Origin: CAYPNF01 sp964411985
GTDB taxonomy: Bacteria; Verrucomicrobiota; Verrucomicrobiia; Limisphaerales; J093
DNA: 37,136 nucleotides
Assembly: GCA_964411985.1 (NCBI GenBank)
Contig: CAYPNF010000071.1
Span: 1 to 37,136 of the forward strand
Direction: 5' to 3'
How positions within the stretch are numbered: position 1 is the stretch's first letter; each line of letters opens with the position of its first letter. A program made the position numbers and the translations under genes. The notes beneath the pieces were generated by a model. It was not told the DNA's origin, searched no databases, and worked only from the letters and a program-made list of their open reading frames with translations. This document shows positions 34,701 through 37,136 of this stretch, piece after piece.

Positions 34701-37136
34701 CGCGATGATTGGAGGTTATGCCACTCACGGTGACCAAGACAGGGGCGTTGGTATCGGGAACCACGGTCAGCAACGCACCATGACTCAGCATCTCCATGCC
34801 CGGCACGCTCACGCGGCAACGGAACTCGGCACCGTCATCGCCCAACCGCACCAAAGCGATCTGGTAGAGAGGTTGGTTAGCTCCCGGTACGTCCACACCA
34901 TTGCGCTGCCACTGGTACGTGACATTGGTTCCCAGCTCCCATTGCCCGGAAGCCAGCACCCGGAACTCGGCACCTCGGTTTTCGACAACAGTCTTGCCAG
35001 CTGGCTGTTCGAGAATACCTACCGAGGCTATCGTTGGATCGACATAGAACCCCAGGCTGCTTCCGGGAACGATTTCGATCACTCCAGGGTTGCTGGGTCT
35101 GATCCACCCCACCTCCACGTGGTCACCTCCCCCGCCATCAGCTTGCAGAGCCTCAAAGTAGTAGCGCTGCCCTGCCTGCAGAGAAACCGGCAGCGACCTC
35201 TGCTCAGGGTATTTCGTCCACTGGCGGGCGTCGGTCCATCCACTCACACTGGCAATAGCTACCGCGCTGCCCGGCAAAACTGGAGCTGCGTCCGTGCTCA
35301 GCCAGAGGCCCGAATCATCATCGGACGCGATATAGAATGTATACTCTCCGTTCTCAGGCGGAACGAGCCACCCTGACAGCCTTTGTCCGTAGTGATCGCC
35401 AATGCCGCTAGGCGACTCAAATGACCCGAGGGAGTCTGTGATGTCGGCTTGGTTGGACAGGTACTTTTCGGACGTGAGGAGACCACCTATGGGGCCGGAA
35501 ATGGAGGAATCGAAGAAGAGCTCACGCTTGACGATGCCTGTCGCAAAAACCGGGAGTTGATCCGGTTTCACAAACTCAAAACTTGTATCTGCGGCGAGTG
35601 GATTGCCCGTTGTGTCCGACAAACCGTTGACCGTGAGCTGATAGGTAGCCCCCAACGACTGAGGGCTCGTGGTTAATACCACGTTCGTGGGTGCTTTGCC
35701 CCACCTCACCCCTACTACCACCAAACCAGAGACCGAGTAGTTGGCAGGGTTGGTCGCACTGAGAGCGTCCATTGGCTCCGAGAAATCCACTCTTATGGTA
35801 TCGGAACCCACGCCAGCCGCAACCTTGTGGAGGAGAGGCGCGGTGGTATCCTGAACAACTATCGTAACCGCCGCTAAAGTCCCTAGACTGCTGCCCTCGG
35901 GTAAGAAGCGACATAGGAGGACGTTGGTACCCCGTGGCAGGATCGCCCCGATTGCGGGGGTGTAAGTAAACTGACCAGGCACGTGAGCAGTGGCATTGAG
36001 TTGAAGGTCGCTCAGCGGCGTACCATACTCTATGGGGTTCGGGATACCCCACGTGATCGCGGCGCTCGAGTCAGCCTGGAAGAGCTCCCAATCGCTAAAC
36101 AAGGCATCGGTCGTGTCAATACCGGAAGTGTGGCTCGTCACGGCCAAACCCAGGTAAAGCTCCGAAGGCATTGGCCCTTCTGGATTGGGAGTCCCAGTGT
36201 TCAGCAACAGGGCCGTGTCCTTCTGGTTGAAGAACGTCCAGTTCGTGCCATCAGTGCTGTAGTAGGCAGCGAACACACTTCCACTGCGGATCAAGCGTAA
36301 CCAACTGTTGGGATGCTGGGCTGTAATGTGGTTGATGGGAAGCTGTTCACTGCTACCCCCGGGCTGATCGCGGTATTGCAGTGCCAAAACGTTCATCCCC
36401 AACGAAGGAGTTCCCATGACCAGCACATGACGGCTGTCGGGAGTCAGGTCCTGCCGTGCCATGATGCCCGCCTTGGCCCACAGGTCCGACATGCCAACTG
36501 ATTCCAGACGAACGCTCACGTCAAAATCATTCGTCACCCGAAGCCACACGTAACCAAACTCATCCGAGTTGTTCCAAATGTCATAGCCACCGGAGGTGAT
36601 CTTGATTGTTCCACCGTCACTACTGGCGCGGAAGAAGCGCGTACTGTTGATCGGCTGTGCCGCTTCAAACCCATGCGGGATCAGCGTAAAATTGGTCGTA
36701 CTCAACGCGACGCTTTCCGACAGGTCTCGCACATCGCCAACGGACAGGTTGTATGTCTGCCCCAACTCCAATGTGGGCCCCATCAGGTTTACACCCACCT
36801 CGTTGACGAGCACCGCGACCACCGGCAGCACGGTGGTTACCCCCTCCACGGTCCGACTCAGCACATAATTGGCAGAATTGGTCGCGCTTGCTGGTTCCAC
36901 AGGTGAGGAGAAGGTGACTCTCACCTGCCCAGCCAGCAAGGCATCCGCTGAAGCCTGCAGCGATGACGGAGGCGTAAATCGCACGACTAGCTGCACGGCG
37001 TTACTACCTGCAGGAAGCCCCGGATCACTCGGCGTAAAGACGACACTGAGCGTGTTGGCGCCAAGCGGCAAGACCGTCCCAGCTCCAGGCGTATAGACAA
37101 AGGTGCCAGGCATTCCAGCCGTCGCGTTCAGCTGCA
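25720..37136 (-). CDS. Giant secreted/surface multi-domain repeat protein, 5' end outside window
   Basis: The open frame runs from the window edge (the codons before the first Met at 37113 read QLNATAG, the same repeat as inside) to the stop at 25720, giving more than 3,800 residues. Numbered from that Met, the order is: Ig/YDG and SbsA-like Ig modules; a lectin-like DUF1349-type domain (about 150-345); PA14 (about 520-690); Ig; a second lectin-like domain (about 880-1090); Ig; five MBG/YDG pairs (1275-2057); four Ig-like domains; and a cadherin-like segment. Then come an SdrD-B/EF-hand-like element and a helical region (about 2500-2815), two Calx-beta domains (about 2815-3058), seven Ig-like domains with YQWxKDG cores and two C-terminal modules. 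A role in adhesion or binding carbohydrate outside the cell is likely. No catalytic domain is seen. The start and signal peptide lie beyond the window. Confidence 0.93.
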   Translation of the reverse strand, partial: QLNATAGMPGTFVYTPGAGTVLPLGANTLSVVFTPSDPGLPAGSNAVQLVVRFTPPSSLQASADALLAGQVRVTFSSPVEPASATNSANYVLSRTVEGVTTVLPVVAVLVNEVGVNLMGPTLELGQTYNLSVGDVRDLSESVALSTTNFTLIPHGFEAAQPINSTRFFRASSDGGTIKITSGGYDIWNNSDEFGYVWLRVTNDFDVSVRLESVGMSDLWAKAGIMARQDLTPDSRHVLVMGTPSLGMNVLALQYRDQPGGSSEQLPINHITAQHPNSWLRLIRSGSVFAAYYSTDGTNWTFFNQKDTALLLNTGTPNPEGPMPSELYLGLAVTSHTSGIDTTDALFSDWELFQADSSAAITWGIPNPIEYGTPLSDLQLNATAHVPGQFTYTPAIGAILPRGTNVLLCRFLPEGSSLGTLAAVTIVVQDTTAPLLHKVAAGVGSDTIRVDFSEPMDALSATNPANYSVSGLVVVGVRWGKAPTNVVLTTSPQSLGATYQLTVNGLSDTTGNPLAADTSFEFVKPDQLPVFATGIVKRELFFDSSISGPIGGLLTSEKYLSNQADITDSLGSFESPSGIGDHYGQRLSGWLVPPENGEYTFYIASDDDSGLWLSTDAAPVLPGSAVAIASVSGWTDARQWTKYPEQRSLPVSLQAGQRYYFEALQADGGGGDHVEVGWIRPSNPGVIEIVPGSSLGFYVDPTIASVGILEQPAGKTVVENRGAEFRVLASGQWELGTNVTYQWQRNGVDVPGANQPLYQIALVRLGDDGAEFRCRVSVPGMEMLSHGALLTVVPDTNAPVLVTVSGITSNHRGFVMFDESVDSSTATNPANYLVEGLAPSSARLYRDGKTVVLEGLSLSGPVLTVTVSGVRDVAGNPMESSSLTGPVTDLSATDIGVSDLGNPEILLDPIVPGLAIMRTSENFDVFAGGSDIWGNADAFHYVYESRTGDFDVAVRIESFDPTSRWAKAGLHVRESLAKGSRFLQVEVNPGPTPTLDGTGLGANQYGVTARLATDGSAGSWPTGWAANNAGVPFPNAWMRLTRQGNTFKAFRGSNGTDWTLLKEDTVDFPATLNLGLATCARNNLPAGAGVAIYRDYQRSYAPLRITQQPVSLVAAAKTNVMFEVVALSSQPLTYQWQRNTLNLLGETNGQLQLTDISTLLAGDYRVIVESGGRFQTSAVATLTVNRLMPKFIGLANANVVYGTTSVGVSANLTAGTSVPQGNVEISLGGELASVVVPSPDGSFTADISTAGLDAGDYELALNFAGDSQFVSSAATGTVSVAKAPLMIAPANVMRKYGQPNPDLVATYTGFVGGDTVAVLTAPPLLSTLAEVASGVGDYPITASGATAPNYDISYATGTLTIEKADPGLAWDPPAPIVYGALLGSTELNATAGVAGTFSYEPPLGTRLPAGAITLRAQFTPADAVNYEAVTRQVDLLVQPKPLFITAGSFSRRYLEPNPAWNVTYSGFIEGEDPSVLSAQPVLGTTASVDSPVGVYAITVSGATASNYAIGFVSGTLTVLKAEPVVAWSNPEDITYGTLLSGVQLNASASVEGSFAYTPSAGTRLRAGLNQPLSVTFTPTDPNYVASTSAVTITVAKAPLSITADSVTRPYAQANPALTVRYSGFVSGDTESVLLTQPTISTTAETTSPVGSYPITVSGSTAENYLFAYAEGTLTVTPAAVTVSWTNPADITYGMALGALQLNASASVPGSFVYNPPQGTRLNAGSNQTLTVSFTPSDTNYTTGTRTAFLNVAKALLTVTALNQSRAFGQDNPELTAQYSGFVNGDTSNVLVSQPVLTTTALRESPVGAYPITVLGTAAANYSMRHVNGTLNVIQGQPALVWANPLDITYGTPLGGVQLDASADVAGSFAYTPVAGTLLGAGNNQVLAVTFTPTDANYTTISRTVAINVNRAALTVTPQDKSRVYGQPNPLFSVQYSGFVNGETQGVLQSSPTLSTPATASSPVGSYPIRATGAAAANYAVSYQEGTLTVSKAEPLITWAIPADIPHGTVLSSNQLNAIASVAGQFTYFPTNGTVLPQGTNLLTAVFAPEDIANFNQSTSTVDLVVSPASLVIASRPADQEVPLNAPATFQVVASGDGTLFYRWSKDSANLLNQTNSILNISKVQASDVGAYAVTISNIVGDVRTLSAQLRLIHPPTIDAQPISQLAKAGSDVTFTVLASGQGLTYQWLKNGVSMSENGPSLTLRSVQKSDEASYVAVVSNPAGTKMSSPALFTLMVAPAIVGQPSSQTVPAGDAVVLSVNATGTTPLTYQWFKDGLALPGKTSNPMVFPAVQAADAGDYTVSVNNDAGTEVSANATLVVLSPPVITENPSPQSVPAGSDVEFRVAAMGSAPLGYQWQKDLVPLPGENGAVLSLRNVQTNTAGRYSAVVTNVAGMAFSSEAMLTVRPANTPPEIQGLAALLETTSGKQVSTNFTVSDAETLPGSLVVSVKSMDEALLPSSGISVVGDAANRVLTLNPASGQVGTNVVEISVSDAGGITTSTSLLLAVAEPPAIEGQAIDGYVAGAMVFFDANANNAREAEEPGTTTDDQGKFKLNVPLDRFDLNKNGVIDPNEGRLVMQGGIDIATGLPSMTSMSAPAGSTVITPLTTVLSEMVAQQPGMSVEQAQAALQSALNLPSTVDVLHYDALEQAQKNDPDAAAVMNVAAKVQDTIVQISSMVKEVSTVSQEEAARNVVAAIASQVQQQPGVSLALTEQSGVKDLVKETVQITAATAAVSLTEETLHGASTVIAQLNQAKEEIANSTLSGEEAVREISRVQVVAQGSTAGELAKAAAGVTAVDDVVIGNSSSELNKQIASAAVGTLTGVDTRPGTISLSRADYRVSENGTSLVPVIVNRESGAAGPLTALLNLSGGSATSGSDYDPTPIPVVFADKEITKIVDLSSVILQDGDVEGDETVEITLSLAPGAPADALLGTQKSAVLTVLDDDAAGTFAFGSANFRVREDGTPIQAVTIVRTGGSSGTVTLVVEPGSISDGATPGVDYAAGPVSVTFQPGNFAKQVVIPILQDLIAENPEQLELGLHLAEGGPEGAALGSLTQAYLVIEDDDQLPTITQQPVGPPQPALAGSAPTFSVTASGIAPISYQWFKDGVKVVGQTRPTLTLASVQPQDAGVYTVQVSNPAGSVHSETALLAVIEPPAITKAPGSTTVVVGSSLEFTAFGSGTPPLSYRWYHNGVELVGKTEPTLALSEVKPSDAGVYSIVVSNVAGSATNSAPTLIVIAPPNITAQPSAQIANPGEDISFAVIAEGIGALRYQWYKDGSALQGQTTSTLAVRGALAGDAGKYAVVVANEAGATPSVSALLSVRTLPAIVEEPADQSVVPAAKATFSVSASGSAPLTYQWLKDGVDLPSQTNSTLVLDSVQTADAGGYAVVVRNQAGSTNSRTATLEVLAAPSLNLEPESRVANLGSSQEFVVLAAGAEPLTYQWLKNGAEMPGETNATLHLESITASEVGTYVVLVSNPAGFALSAPASLTLPALPKFVTQPQSLVVGEGAPAAFTAEAVGIEPLSYQWFKDGEVVTGSTNATLTLEHVQESDAGNYLLRVSNGGGRVASYAADLTVIPLPRIVRQPASMALVQGDSVTLRVKALGIDVRYQWWKDGVALLDQTASDLVLTNLGSSQAGKYVAQVSTLAGSVDSAPAVLSVAAHPGLLNASLENGSLTFSLQTVRGKPYVLQTTTNLEKGAQWSTLETFVGDGLVKTFAPNTSDSTQRFYRVLISTVPVLLGPTLEDGKVTLSLATVSGVSYVLESTESLGKNAVWTVVESFEGDGTLTTFQPDTSDRAWRFYRIQVK
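25723..26160 (-). repeat. Tandem 73-residue C-terminal modules of the giant protein
   Basis: Two consecutive 73-codon units (26160-25942 and 25941-25723) end the giant protein. Both have the order L-E-(N/D)-G-x-(L/V)-T-x-S-L, then YVL-(Q/E)-(T/S)-T, then W-x-x-(L/V)-E-(T/S)-F-x-G-D-G, then (T/S)-D-x-x-x-R-F-Y-R. A related unit ends the propeller protein at 7568-9856. They may be a sorting or anchoring module; this is an inference from position and recurrence. Confidence 0.75.
29422..29457 (-). other. EF-hand/dockerin-like calcium loop within the giant protein
   Basis: Twelve codons read D-L-N-K-N-G-V-I-D-P-N-E. This matches the EF-hand loop pattern exactly at positions 1, 3, 5, 6, 8, 9 and 12. 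The loop follows an SdrD-B-like segment with FFDANANN and lies ahead of the helical region and two Calx-beta domains, consistent with a calcium-stabilised stretch of an extracellular protein. Confidence 0.6.
30943..33291 (-). repeat. Five tandem MBG + YDG-type repeat pairs (about 157 aa each)
   Basis: Within the giant gene five alternating pairs run end to end with a period of about 470 bp; units begin near 33291, 32822, 32353, 31880 and 31411. The first half of each has (K/R)-x-Y/F-G-Q-x-N-P then Y-(S/T)-G-F-V-x-G-(D/E)-T and ends NY-x-x-x-x-x-x-G-T-L-T-V. The second half has W-x-x-P-x-x-I-x-Y-G-T-x-L then QL-(N/D)-A-x-A-x-V-x-G-x-F-x-Y-x-P. This matches the MBG and YDG surface-protein modules. 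Copies are clearly diverged, so they are old rather than fresh duplications. Confidence 0.85.

Overview
The window looks like chromosomal DNA from a high-GC free-living bacterium of the PVC group, most likely Verrucomicrobiota (Pedosphaera/Limisphaerales-like). This is an inference from gene content. The pointers are a TAT-exported Gfo/Idh/MocA oxidoreductase next to a ThuA-domain protein and a HEAT protein, a GH95-like enzyme, a BspA-type leucine-rich repeat protein, an 'SxDGxxW' propeller protein, a giant Ig/MBG-repeat protein ending in '...RFYR', and an hpnD-hpnK pair. I found no tRNA, rRNA, CRISPR array, transposase or phage gene.

Left part (1-11.0 kb): a minus-strand pair of exported (alpha/alpha)6-type glycosidase-like genes (an apparently circularly permuted six-hairpin protein, then a divergent GH95 enzyme); a plus-strand response regulator that lacks its DNA-binding domain; a minus-strand CDF metal-cation exporter; and two minus-strand secreted repeat proteins (HEAT + BspA LRR, and a propeller protein). 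After these come a two-helix membrane protein and a 66-aa protein.

Middle (11.1-24.1 kb): a long plus-strand run with very short gaps or overlaps. It starts with a Gfo/Idh/MocA - ThuA - HEAT module, probably for sugar-derivative metabolism. Housekeeping genes follow: trpB, yicC, gmk and a stand-alone coaC (phosphopantothenoylcysteine decarboxylase without the CoaB half). Next comes a block of six overlapping or nearly touching genes: a membrane histidine kinase, an NtrC-type sigma-54 activator, a small membrane protein with an extremely charged tail, an HpnD-like squalene/phytoene synthase, an HpnK-like YdjC deacetylase and a small DMT-type membrane protein. A perfect 8+2+8 palindrome lies just before the kinase start.

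Right part (24.1-37.1 kb): a 403-bp stretch with no convincing gene, a membrane-anchored or lipoprotein alpha/beta hydrolase (minus), a hairpin-rich 363-bp intergenic region with a probable terminator, and a giant minus-strand gene (more than 3,800 codons, 5' end outside the window). The giant gene encodes a surface or secreted mosaic of lectin-like, PA14, Ig-like, MBG/YDG, Calx-beta and EF-hand-like modules, ending in two tandem 73-residue C-terminal modules.

The strongest candidates for new biology are the circularly permuted glycosidase-like protein, the sigma-54 two-component system embedded with hopanoid/squalene genes and an unknown charged membrane protein, and the C-terminal module shared by otherwise unrelated secreted proteins. 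No clearly recognisable undescribed defence or mobile system is visible.
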